Source of the DNA: Sphingobium sp.
GTDB taxonomy: Bacteria > Pseudomonadota > Alphaproteobacteria > Sphingomonadales > Sphingomonadaceae
Reading direction: 5' to 3'
Assembly: GCA_017745115.1 (NCBI GenBank)
Contig: JAGIAA010000016.1
Coordinates: 1-53,131, forward strand
Length of the DNA: 53,131 nucleotides
In this document: positions 32,007-39,311 of the stretch, in pieces
Numbering within the stretch: position 1 is the first letter of the stretch
Layout of the letters: each line of letters opens with the position of its first letter
Program-made: the position numbers and the translations under genes
Notes under the pieces: generated by a model
Databases searched by the model: none
The model's input: only the letters and a program-made list of their open reading frames with translations
What the model was told of the DNA's origin: nothing

Positions 32007-32981
32007 CTATCCTTCGTAGGGGATACCCGCCTCATGGTTGCGGATCATCGCCTTCACGGCGGAGGGCTTGACCGGCAGATGGTCCTGGTTGGCCTTGAGC
32101 CATTCGAAGAAGTCGGCCTCGATCGGGTCAGTCCAGCGTGCATCGATCTGGCCGGCAGTGTATTTGCCTTCGCGCAGCCGCTGGTGGCCAAACATGTCGC
32201 GCAGCCGCGTGTTCTCGGACAGGCGCACGACCTTCTCGGCGAGCTGGGGCGGGATGAACAGCACGCCGCCGTCGCGGCCGAGCACGACGTCACCGGGCAT
32301 TGCCGTCGCCTGGCCGATGCGGATCGGCAGGTTGATGCCGACCATCGTCGAGTTGAGCCGCGCGCCGGTCGCCAAAGCGCCGAAGTGGTGCGAGGGATCG
32401 TAGGCGCGTACGAACGAGACAAAATTGGGCAATTCCTTGAGCCCGTTTATGTCGCGAACTGCCCCGTCGTAGACCACGCCGTTGCCGCTGCGGGCATAGA
32501 TTGCATTGCCGACATTGTCGCCGATCGACGGTCCGTCCTGCTTCAGTCCAAAATGGTCGCTGACATAGACGTCGCCCTTCTGAAGCATGTCGACAGGCCA
32601 GGCATTCATCGCGCCCTGGCGCTTGTCCGCCACGCCCTGCTTTTCAAGCAGCGCCTGGATGTCGGGCCGGCCGGGAAGCCACTGCGATGTCAAGGCGCGG
32701 CCGACAAGCACCTTGTCGGGGAAGATCGACAGCCAGCCATCTTCATATTGATGGTTGAACCCGGCATCGCGCAGCGTCGCCCAGGCTTCCTCGAGCGTCA
32801 CGTCGCGCATCCGCTCGAGGATGTCGTCGGGTACTTTCGGACGCCCGTCCGGGAAGCGCTCGCCGGTCCAGGCGGGCGTATAGCGGATCACCTGCTCGCG
32901 TGTGAAGAAGCCGTCCTGTGCCGATGCCGGTGGTGCGAGCCCCAAAGCCGCCAACGCAATCGCGATTGTCCGAATCTGCAT
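32007..32981 (-). CDS. Exported RraA-like aldolase-fold protein
   Basis: A 324-residue protein whose C-terminal two thirds is the RraA / HMG-oxaloacetate aldolase / dimethylmenaquinone methyltransferase-like fold: DNVGNAIYARSGNGVVYDGAVRDINGL with the conserved arginine-aspartate pair, and PGDVVLGRDGGVLFIPP. It has a clear Sec signal peptide (residues 1-21, ALGLAPPASAQ), unusual because this family is normally cytoplasmic. Class II aldolase-type carbon-carbon cleavage, needing a divalent metal, is the likely chemistry. An N-terminal region of about 100 residues beyond the core is also unusual. Start ATG 32981; the ThuA gene stop lies two bases upstream. Confidence 0.85.
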   Translation of the reverse strand: MQIRTIAIALAALGLAPPASAQDGFFTREQVIRYTPAWTGERFPDGRPKVPDDILERMRDVTLEEAWATLRDAGFNHQYEDGWLSIFPDKVLVGRALTSQWLPGRPDIQALLEKQGVADKRQGAMNAWPVDMLQKGDVYVSDHFGLKQDGPSIGDNVGNAIYARSGNGVVYDGAVRDINGLKELPNFVSFVRAYDPSHHFGALATGARLNSTMVGINLPIRIGQATAMPGDVVLGRDGGVLFIPPQLAEKVVRLSENTRLRDMFGHQRLREGKYTAGQIDARWTDPIEADFFEWLKANQDHLPVKPSAVKAMIRNHEAGIPYEG

Positions 32982-32983
32982 CC

Positions 32984-33871
32984 TCAATACTCCGGCGGCA
33001 TCTGGTCGTTCGCGCCGCCACGCGGAACGTCGACACCTGCTGCCCACAATATCCCGTTGACCAGGAACCGGCGCTGCTGCGGATAGAGGTGCATGTTATC
33101 GTGGAAGTCGTTGCCGCCCCACACCACCGAGCGACCGCCGTCCGGCCGGTTATAGGCCCAGGCGACCGGACCGCCGATGCCGTTCTCGGGCTTGGACGGC
33201 TTGGCGGTCAGCAACTCGGTGCGCCCGGCGTTGTCGATCAGGAAATAGTGCGAATACATTTCCTCGCGCGGAGTCCAGGGTTTCACCCCGTTGAGGATCG
33301 GGTGCTTCACCGGAAGCGGCTTGATCGCCCAGGTGTCGACCGGGTTTTGCGAGATATAGGGAATCCACACACCGCCGAGCCAGTTTCCGAGCCAGATGCG
33401 ACCCGCGCGGTTATCAACGAACATCGTGTAGTGATACACCACGAGCCCGGTCTTCTTCCGCTTGAGCAGCGCGTCGAAGGCCGTGAGCGCCGCTGTCGTA
33501 TCCTTGTCGTAGTTGAGACCATCGGTTTCCGCGAACGGCGGAAACAGCGCGCCGGTCTCACGTTTCAGCCAGTCGCCATTGCCGTCGATCACGATCGCGT
33601 CGGCGGTCTCGAGCGACGCGATGTCGCGCGGTTTCTGGCCTACCACAACCTCGGCCTTCACCTGGCGCCCGGCGCCGCTATGCTCGAGCAGCCACGCCAG
33701 TTCGCGCAAGTCCTTCTCATATTCGTGACGTCCGGGCGCGCCATGCTCCTTGGGCCCGGCGAACAGCACGATTCGCACTGGCGGGAGCGGCTGCGGGGGC
33801 GTGGCGGCCTGGACGTGCCAAAAGCAGACCGCGCCCAGGAACGCGGCTGCGATGAGACGAGGGTACTTCAT
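32984..33871 (-). CDS. Exported ThuA-domain protein
   Basis: A 295-residue protein with signal peptide (residues 1-23) and a ThuA-like class I glutamine amidotransferase fold: VRIVLFAGPKEHGAPGRHEYEKD, GLVVYHYTMF and YSHYFLIDNAGRTEL. ThuA relatives occur with sugar oxidation and trehalose/sucrose utilisation genes and may act as oxidoreductases or accessory factors; the actual reaction is poorly known. It sits tightly between the SMP-30 and RraA-like genes, so it belongs to the same exported set. Start ATG 33871 begins the signal peptide; longer frames are not supported. Confidence 0.85.
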   Translation of the reverse strand: MKYPRLIAAAFLGAVCFWHVQAATPPQPLPPVRIVLFAGPKEHGAPGRHEYEKDLRELAWLLEHSGAGRQVKAEVVVGQKPRDIASLETADAIVIDGNGDWLKRETGALFPPFAETDGLNYDKDTTAALTAFDALLKRKKTGLVVYHYTMFVDNRAGRIWLGNWLGGVWIPYISQNPVDTWAIKPLPVKHPILNGVKPWTPREEMYSHYFLIDNAGRTELLTAKPSKPENGIGGPVAWAYNRPDGGRSVVWGGNDFHDNMHLYPQQRRFLVNGILWAAGVDVPRGGANDQMPPEY

Positions 33872-33944
33872 TGGATCTCTCCCGGCCGGTCGGCGGGCCA
33901 GCCCATACTGGCGCTGGGCGCGATCACGAGCGGCATGCTCCGGC

Positions 33945-34937
33945 TCACTTGGAATATCGGGGCAATATCCCCGCAACCTTGGTGTGCAGCCGGTACACGC
34001 TGGTCGAAGCCGTGATGTAGAGCGTATGTCCGTCCCCCGCGAACGCCAGGTTGGCGGCCACTTCAGGCAGCTTGATCTGACCGAGCACCTTGCCTGCAGG
34101 TGAGACAATGCGGATGCCGCCCGGACCGGTCGCCCAGACATTGCCCGCCGTATCAACCTTGAGCCCGTCCGCCCCGCCATCACCCCCGGGCGGAAAGGCG
34201 GCCAGCGTGCGCTTGTTCGAGAGTGCGCCGCCTGCAGCGACGTCATAGGCGAAGACCGTGTTCTGCCCATAATCGCTAACGTACAGGATCTTGGAGTCCG
34301 GCGAGAAGCCGATGCCGTTTGGCAGCTTGAGATCGGTGATCACCGCCGCAAGCTTGCCGTTGGCGTAGCGGAACACGCCATTGTACGGCAGTTGCTTGGC
34401 CGGGTCCTTGTCCATGCCGTTGAACAGACCAAATGGCGGATCAGTGAACCACAGGGACCCGTCCGACGCGAACACCAGGTCATTGGGACTGTTCAGTCGC
34501 TTGCCGTTCAGATCGCTGAGGAATGGCGTGACCTTGTGCTGCGCATCCACGCGCGCGATCCGCCGTGCGCCCATCTGCGCCATCAGCACGGTGCCATCCT
34601 TGTCCGGCACCATTCCGTTCGATCCGATGTTCGCCCCGGCCGGCGGGTTGGGCAACCCGCCCGAATTGGCGAGCAGCTCCTCGACCTTGCCGGCGGCATC
34701 GACAGCGCGCAGCTTGTCGCCGCTCACGTCGGAGAACCATAGCCGGCCGTCCTTCCACATCGGGCCTTCGGTGAACGAGAAACCGGTCGCAACGCGCTCG
34801 ATCGGCGCTCCTGGGGCGATAAGTGCGTCAAGCGCTGGATCGAGCCGCTCAACGCGGGTCTCAGCAGTCTGGGCATGGGCAACGGACAGCGGCGCAGTTG
34901 TCAGCAACGCCACGACGATCCAACTCGATCGCATCAT
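33945..34937 (-). CDS. Exported SMP-30/gluconolactonase-like hydrolase
   Basis: A 330-residue six-bladed propeller of the SMP-30/LRE family with a Sec signal peptide (residues 1-23, SVAHAQ). Metal-site residues are visible in order: the glutamate in FSFTEGPMWKDG, asparagine in LNSPNDLVFASDGSLWFTDPP, and the pair in LPNGIGFSPDSKILYVSDYG. This fits a calcium/zinc-dependent lactonase. In the periplasm it would open the lactone made when a PQQ dehydrogenase oxidises a sugar or cyclic hydroxyl. Start ATG 34937 (or 34934); GAAGGAT lies close upstream. It is second in the operon after the bicupin. Confidence 0.9.
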   Translation of the reverse strand: MMRSSWIVVALLTTAPLSVAHAQTAETRVERLDPALDALIAPGAPIERVATGFSFTEGPMWKDGRLWFSDVSGDKLRAVDAAGKVEELLANSGGLPNPPAGANIGSNGMVPDKDGTVLMAQMGARRIARVDAQHKVTPFLSDLNGKRLNSPNDLVFASDGSLWFTDPPFGLFNGMDKDPAKQLPYNGVFRYANGKLAAVITDLKLPNGIGFSPDSKILYVSDYGQNTVFAYDVAAGGALSNKRTLAAFPPGGDGGADGLKVDTAGNVWATGPGGIRIVSPAGKVLGQIKLPEVAANLAFAGDGHTLYITASTSVYRLHTKVAGILPRYSK

Positions 34938-34959
34938 CGATCCTTCCTTGGAAATGTGA

Positions 34960-35865
34960 TCAACGCGGTCGCCGCGTCGCCGCCGCGGCAAAGGCTGCCT
35001 TGGCGGCGAAGTCCTTGGCGACACCGATGACCATGAATTCGAGCGGCGCGACGCCAACCTGCTTGACTGCGCGCAGCTGGCCCACGTCGACTGGGATGGC
35101 GTCGCCTTCGCGGATATGGACGGTCTCACCGGCGACGGTGATCTCGCCTTCGCCGCCGACGACATAATAGACCTCGCTCATGCCCGGCTTGCCTGCGGTC
35201 CCGACCGTGGTTCCCGGCGGCATCAGCAGGTGATCGATGAAGCTCCACGTGGTGGAGAACACCGTCGGACCGAGCGCGCGGCGGTACATCACCGTCCCCT
35301 GCCCGCCATCCATCGCCTGCACGGGGCGCAGCAACGCCCGGTCGAGCCGGGCGCTGATGAACTGCGGCACAGCGTCGAGCGGCGCGCCTACGCGCGTGTC
35401 GCCCAGATCGAAATTGTCATAATCCTTGGTCAGGCCGACATTGATGTTGAGCCACTGCAGCGGCCGGTCGCCGGGATTGTAGATCGCATGCGCATGCCCT
35501 GCACGGTCGGGCACCGCGGCCGGCCCCGTGAGCGTCGACGTCCGTCCGTCGATGGTGAATTGCGCCTCGCCGTCGAGAATGACGAACATTTCCTCGCACT
35601 GGTTGTGGAAATGCTGACCGATCCCGCTCTTCGGCTGGATCACGCCGCGATGCACGAAGATCAGATTGGTGCTGAGCGCGTCCGCTCCGAGAAGCTGCTC
35701 GAACGCCATTTTGCCCGCCCCGGCATGCACCGCCGAGAGGTCGCGATATTTAGTGGGATCCGTGTGACCGACCTTGTCGGCGAGCGGTCCGGCGACGGCG
35801 GGAAGCCCGAAGACGATTGTCGCGGCCGCGACTGCTCGAGCCGCGTTGCGGATGGAAAACGCCAT
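34960..35865 (-). CDS. Exported two-cupin-domain protein
   Basis: A 301-residue bicupin with signal peptide (residues 1-26, PAVAGP). The first cupin has the metal motif GIGQHFHNQCEEMFVILDG (two histidines and a glutamate) near residues 80-98. The second, MSEVYYVVGGEGEITVAGE near 230-248, lacks histidines and is probably structural. Such proteins include quercetin-type dioxygenases, isomerases and oxalate enzymes; the reaction is unknown. It is the first gene of the minus-strand operon running to 31540. The operator at 35935-35951 lies 70 bases before its start ATG 35865. Confidence 0.85.
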   Translation of the reverse strand: MAFSIRNAARAVAAATIVFGLPAVAGPLADKVGHTDPTKYRDLSAVHAGAGKMAFEQLLGADALSTNLIFVHRGVIQPKSGIGQHFHNQCEEMFVILDGEAQFTIDGRTSTLTGPAAVPDRAGHAHAIYNPGDRPLQWLNINVGLTKDYDNFDLGDTRVGAPLDAVPQFISARLDRALLRPVQAMDGGQGTVMYRRALGPTVFSTTWSFIDHLLMPPGTTVGTAGKPGMSEVYYVVGGEGEITVAGETVHIREGDAIPVDVGQLRAVKQVGVAPLEFMVIGVAKDFAAKAAFAAAATRRPR

Positions 35866-35934
35866 GGCCTCTCCCCTCAGCCGCACCCTTTTCCGGCGGC
35901 CTTTACTCCGCCTATATAACGTGCTTATTCGAGA

Positions 35935-35951
35935 ATCATATAGGATATTAT
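35935..35951. promoter_or_regulatory. GntR-type operator in the divergent bicupin / MFS promoter
   Basis: ATCATAT-AGG-ATATTAT: an inverted repeat with one mismatch from ATCATAT-N3-ATATGAT. It is placed so that it can control both the bicupin operon (start 35865, minus) and the MFS gene (start 35984, plus). Confidence 0.65.
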
Positions 35952-35966
35952 GTCCCTGAGGACATA
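35949..35966. promoter_or_regulatory. Second inverted repeat next to the MFS gene
   Basis: TATGTCC-CTGA-GGACATA is a perfect inverted repeat with seven-base arms, three bases overlapping the operator at 35935-35951, and ending 17 bases before the MFS start. It may be a second regulator site or an mRNA leader hairpin. Confidence 0.5.
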
Positions 35967-35983
35967 AGTACAGGAGAGGCACG

Positions 35984-37300
35984 ATGGCAACGCACAGGCG
36001 CTCGATGGTCCGATTCCGACTCGTGTTCATGCTGTTCGTGATCAGCGCGATCGCGTTTCTCGATCGCACCAATATTTCGGTCGCAGGCGTGCAGATGCGC
36101 CAGGAATATGGGATCGACCAGGTTCATCTGGGCTGGGTGTTCAGCGCCTTCCTGCTAGGCTATGCGGCCTTTCAGGTTCCCGCTGGCTGGCTCGCCGGCC
36201 GCGTCGGCCCACGCAAGCTTCTGACCGGTGCGCTCGTCGCCTGGGGTATCCTCAGCATCGCAACAGCGCTGGTCCCTCCGCAGGCGTCGGCTGCGCTCCT
36301 GCTGCTCGCGTTGGTCCGCTTCGCGCTCGGCCTGGCCGAGGCGGCCGTATATCCGGCGGGCAATCAATTCATCTCGCGCTGGATCCCAGCCCGCGAACGT
36401 GGCAAAGCCAATGGCCTGATCTTCGCCGGCGTCGGCGCAGGATCGGGCATCACCCCGCCGCTGGTGACCGCGGTCATCGCATGGGGGGGCTGGCGCGCAT
36501 CCTTCTATGTGTGCGCAGCGATCGGGATAGTGGCGGCGGCAATCTGGCTCTGGATCGCACGCGACCGGCCGCAGGATCACCCCTCAGTCGATTCCGCCGA
36601 ACTCGCTTACATCGAATCGGGGCTGGTTCCGGCGAAGAACGATCGCGCGACGATTCCTTGGGGGCTAATTCTCGCAAGCCGCAGCGTCTGGGGTCTGTTC
36701 CTCAGCTATTTTGCTTTCGGCTATGTCGTCTGGATCTTCTTCAGCTGGTTCTTCATCTACCTTGCCGAGGCGCGCGGGCTCGATCTCAAGTCGAGCGCAA
36801 TCTATGGCATGGCGCCGTTCCTCGCCATGACCGCAGGGTGCCTGTTGGGCGGCGTCCTCAACGACGCCATATCGCGCCGCTTCGGTGCCTATTGGGGACG
36901 GTGCGGGCTGGCGATGGCCTCGTTCCTGCTCACCGGGATCTTCCTGATCATCGGCTCGCGCGTCGACAGCCCGCCGCTCGCCGTGATCACGCTCGCGCTG
37001 GGCGGGGGCGCCATGTATCTGTCGCAAAGCTCGTTCTGGTCGGTGACCGCCGACATCGCCGGTCGACACACCGGCGTCGTTTCCGGGCTGATGAACACCG
37101 GGTGCCAGATCGGCGGTGCGCTCACGGCCTCACTGACGCCCTGGCTCGCCGCCCACTTCGGCTGGATCGCGGCTTTCGGAACGGGCGCCACCATCGTGAT
37201 CCTGGGAACCGTCGCCTGGGCGATCGTGGACCCGCGCCAGCCGATCGAAGCTGACGGTTCGCTCGAGTTCAGCGGTACTGCCGCAGCAGCCGTACCGTAA
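35984..37300 (+). CDS. MFS transporter, anion:cation symporter family (second)
   Basis: A 438-residue permease with twelve hydrophobic helices. The first helix reads RLVFMLFVISAIAFLDRTNIS, with the LDRTNIS motif typical of ACS transporters (glucarate/galactarate/tartrate/phthalate permeases), and the A-motif is GWLAGRVGPRKLLTG. It imports an organic anion with protons. It differs clearly from the MFS protein at 20303, so the pathway may release two kinds of acids. Start ATG 35984 follows AGGAGAGGCACG. Its 3' end overlaps the convergent gene at 37269 by 32 bases. Confidence 0.92.
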   Translation: MATHRRSMVRFRLVFMLFVISAIAFLDRTNISVAGVQMRQEYGIDQVHLGWVFSAFLLGYAAFQVPAGWLAGRVGPRKLLTGALVAWGILSIATALVPPQASAALLLLALVRFALGLAEAAVYPAGNQFISRWIPARERGKANGLIFAGVGAGSGITPPLVTAVIAWGGWRASFYVCAAIGIVAAAIWLWIARDRPQDHPSVDSAELAYIESGLVPAKNDRATIPWGLILASRSVWGLFLSYFAFGYVVWIFFSWFFIYLAEARGLDLKSSAIYGMAPFLAMTAGCLLGGVLNDAISRRFGAYWGRCGLAMASFLLTGIFLIIGSRVDSPPLAVITLALGGGAMYLSQSSFWSVTADIAGRHTGVVSGLMNTGCQIGGALTASLTPWLAAHFGWIAAFGTGATIVILGTVAWAIVDPRQPIEADGSLEFSGTAAAAVP

Positions 37301-37763
37301 TCGGCGAGCGCCCGCGAACATTCATGAAGGTCGTTCCGATCGCCGTTCGGCGAAGCGATACGGCTTCTCCCACCTGGGGCGGTGCACTTACATTCGAGGT
37401 CGTGTCGAACTGGCGGCCATCATCGAGCTGGATGCGATACAGCCCGTGGCTCAACGGCGTAATCGAGGCGACCTGGCCGGTCGGCGTCGCGCGAACGATT
37501 TCGGCGTCGGTCGCTGGGCGGGTGGGCGCCGGTGCGGGAGCCCGCTGCGCCGCGGGGGCGGTACCGATCGCCACCGGCGGCACCGGCACGGTCGGAGCCG
37601 ACGCTGGGGGCGACGGAGGGCTAGATGGCACGGCCGTCCCATCGCGCGCGTCGTAGCACGCCAGGCGGTCACGCGGATCAGCAATGGCGCGACAGTCCTG
37701 CAGCGGCGCTCCAGGCGATACCGCCGCCGCGGCGAGAATTTCGATGGCAGTCCGCAGCAGCAT
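37269..37763 (-). CDS. Exported proline-rich protein with a CRAI...RLACYD motif
   Basis: A 164-residue protein that I cannot assign. It has a short hydrophobic start, then DCRAIADPRDRLACYD, a motif seen in many small periplasmic proteins in which the two cysteines probably form a disulfide, a long P/A/T/V-rich linker, and a C-terminal beta-type domain GLYRIQLDDGRQFDTTSN...VRGRSPITVRLL that may be SH3-like. It is read divergently from the cupin gene at 37892, and the operator at 37842-37858 could control it too. The 3' end runs 32 bases into the MFS gene on the other strand. Confidence 0.65.
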   Translation of the reverse strand: MLLRTAIEILAAAAVSPGAPLQDCRAIADPRDRLACYDARDGTAVPSSPPSPPASAPTVPVPPVAIGTAPAAQRAPAPAPTRPATDAEIVRATPTGQVASITPLSHGLYRIQLDDGRQFDTTSNVSAPPQVGEAVSLRRTAIGTTFMNVRGRSPITVRLLRQYR

Positions 37764-37841
37764 CCAGCACCCTTTCCTATGATTCTAACCCGACAAATAA
37801 CGCGATTCGAGTCCGTATAACAGTTTGACCAAAGTGGCCCA

Positions 37842-37858
37842 ATCATATCATATATGAT
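37842..37858. promoter_or_regulatory. GntR-type operator before the exported cupin gene
   Basis: ATCATAT-CAT-ATATGAT, a perfect inverted repeat with seven-base arms. A TTGACC (37825-37830) lies 11 bases upstream and could be a -35 element, so the operator would cover the -10 region. The cupin starts at 37892. Confidence 0.75.
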
Positions 37859-37891
37859 GCTAAACCCACTTAGAGGTAGCGGAGAGGTGCG

Positions 37892-38899
37892 ATGAAATTT
37901 GCAGCATTGCGGGTGACGATTTCAGTTCTAACCCTTGCGGCGTCGCCGATGGCGATGGCGGCCGAACAGCCAACCGGCGCCGTCGCGCCGGGAGATCCAG
38001 GTGCCGCGCCGCAGCGCCGCTTCACGCCGCCGCCCCCGCCGATGCGCGTCTGGGCGCCCAAGAAGACTCCTGCTGCGGGCTATATCGCGCCGAACCGGCC
38101 ATGGTGGAAATTGGCAGACGTGCTCGCGATGCATAAGGGGAAGCCGAGCTGGACACAGCCTATCGTGCGCAACAAGGACATCGTTGCCGACTGGCATCAG
38201 CTCGCCTCGGGCCAAACCACCCCCGAGCTCGCATATTCGGACAATCGTACCGGAATCATCGTGTGGGGCGGCGAACTAAAGGTAGCGATCCAAGGACAGG
38301 AACCGTTCGTCGCGCGCAAGGGCTTTGAGATCGACGTGCCGTTCCGCGTCCCATTTACGCTCCAGTCAGTGGGCGACCAGCCCGCACTTTATCTCGAGAT
38401 CCATGCTGCGGGCGACATGCCGCTCTACCCCGTCGAAACGACGAAGAGCAGGCCGAAGCCGGTGAACGGGTTCGTCTATGAGGAACGGCTCGCGACGGGC
38501 GGCCCCGGCAGCTACGACCCCATGAACCGCCCCTATCTCGACTATTACAAGGATGTCGTCGGGGGCTCCGGGCGCGCCACCGCGTTCATTTCATCGCAGC
38601 ACATGTTCGTGAACAACATTCGCGGGCCCGGCACCGAAACACCTCCGGCTTCGAATCTCGGCCATTTCCACGTCGGCTACGACGAATTCTGGTTCGTGAT
38701 GGAAGGCAATGTCACGCTGCAGGTCGAAGGCGTGCCGGTGTTCACGGCTTCCCCTGGCGACGTGATCACGGCCGCGCAGGGACGTTGGCATCGCGCCAGC
38801 TTCGGCGGTCCCGTAGGGCAAATGGGTACGCGCGTCGCGGTCAATCCTTATCCCCAGGGACTGCACGGCTACACGGTCGAATCCGGCGCTCGGCAATAG
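37892..38899 (+). CDS. Exported cupin-domain protein
   Basis: A 335-residue protein with a signal peptide (residues 1-24, PMAMAAE) and a proline-rich linker (FTPPPPPMRVW). Two cupin-like domains are likely: residues 100-175 without clear metal ligands, and residues 250-320 with NLGHFHVGYDEFWFVMEGNVT, holding two histidines and a glutamate, and a later ligand in AAQGRWHRASFGG. It is probably a metal-dependent dioxygenase, isomerase or binding protein in the periplasm. A single-gene transcript: operator at 37842-37858 before it and hairpin at 38988-39015 after it. Start ATG 37892 is preceded by GCGGAGAGGTGCG. Confidence 0.85.
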   Translation: MKFAALRVTISVLTLAASPMAMAAEQPTGAVAPGDPGAAPQRRFTPPPPPMRVWAPKKTPAAGYIAPNRPWWKLADVLAMHKGKPSWTQPIVRNKDIVADWHQLASGQTTPELAYSDNRTGIIVWGGELKVAIQGQEPFVARKGFEIDVPFRVPFTLQSVGDQPALYLEIHAAGDMPLYPVETTKSRPKPVNGFVYEERLATGGPGSYDPMNRPYLDYYKDVVGGSGRATAFISSQHMFVNNIRGPGTETPPASNLGHFHVGYDEFWFVMEGNVTLQVEGVPVFTASPGDVITAAQGRWHRASFGGPVGQMGTRVAVNPYPQGLHGYTVESGARQ

Positions 38900-38987
38900 G
38901 GGAGCCTCGGATCCCCCCGCTCCACCGCCTGCTATGGGAAAGATCGCCCAAAGCCGCGGACCGACCGATATGCCCTACGACAAAGGA

Positions 38988-39015
38988 CCGCCCCTCGATA
39001 GCGATCGAGGGGCGG
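38988..39015 (+). terminator. Hairpin after the exported cupin gene
   Basis: CCGCCCCTCGAT (38988-38999) pairs perfectly with ATCGAGGGGCGG (39004-39015) around AGCG. No T tract follows. Confidence 0.65.
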
Positions 39016-39262
39016 CAGTATTAGGAGAGTGTCGCTGATTGACCTTACCTCCCAGCGACGCGAGTGAACCAAGAAGTTCGCGAACGCCGTCCGCCCCTTC
39101 GCATCACCGAGCACTGGAACAGTGTTGCCAATGAAAAGGGACGACTCCGTATGGAAAATGCGCTGAGTGTCCACCCGCGCCATGCGGGCGCAGATCGCGC
39201 GCTCCCCGCGGGCCAACGGCCGTGGTAAGCGGGGACATCTGCACGTCTATGCATTTGCTGTT

Positions 39263-39307
39263 CCGAGGGTGCCGGCCCGCGACACGGTCACGGGCCGGCA
39301 CCCTCGG
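39263..39307 (-). terminator. Long hairpin after the TonB receptor gene
   Basis: CCGAGGGTGCCGGCCCG (39263-39279) pairs perfectly over 17 bases with CGGGCCGGCACCCTCGG (39291-39307). It lies five bases beyond the receptor stop. There is no T tract on the minus strand, so it may protect the mRNA end as much as stop transcription. Confidence 0.7.
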
Positions 39308-39311
39308 AGGC

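Larger units (their letters stand above)
38900..39311. other. Intergenic region with two terminator-like hairpins
   Basis: About 410 bases between the cupin gene and the convergent TonB receptor gene. Apart from the hairpins at 38988-39015 and 39263-39307 I see no gene. A minus-strand frame at 38932-39216 is open but has no ribosome site and no family signal. Confidence 0.6.

Noticed and set aside
38932..39216. 94-codon minus-strand frame between the cupin and TonB genes
   Set aside because: No ribosome site, runs through the terminator hairpin at 38988-39015, and shows no family signal.
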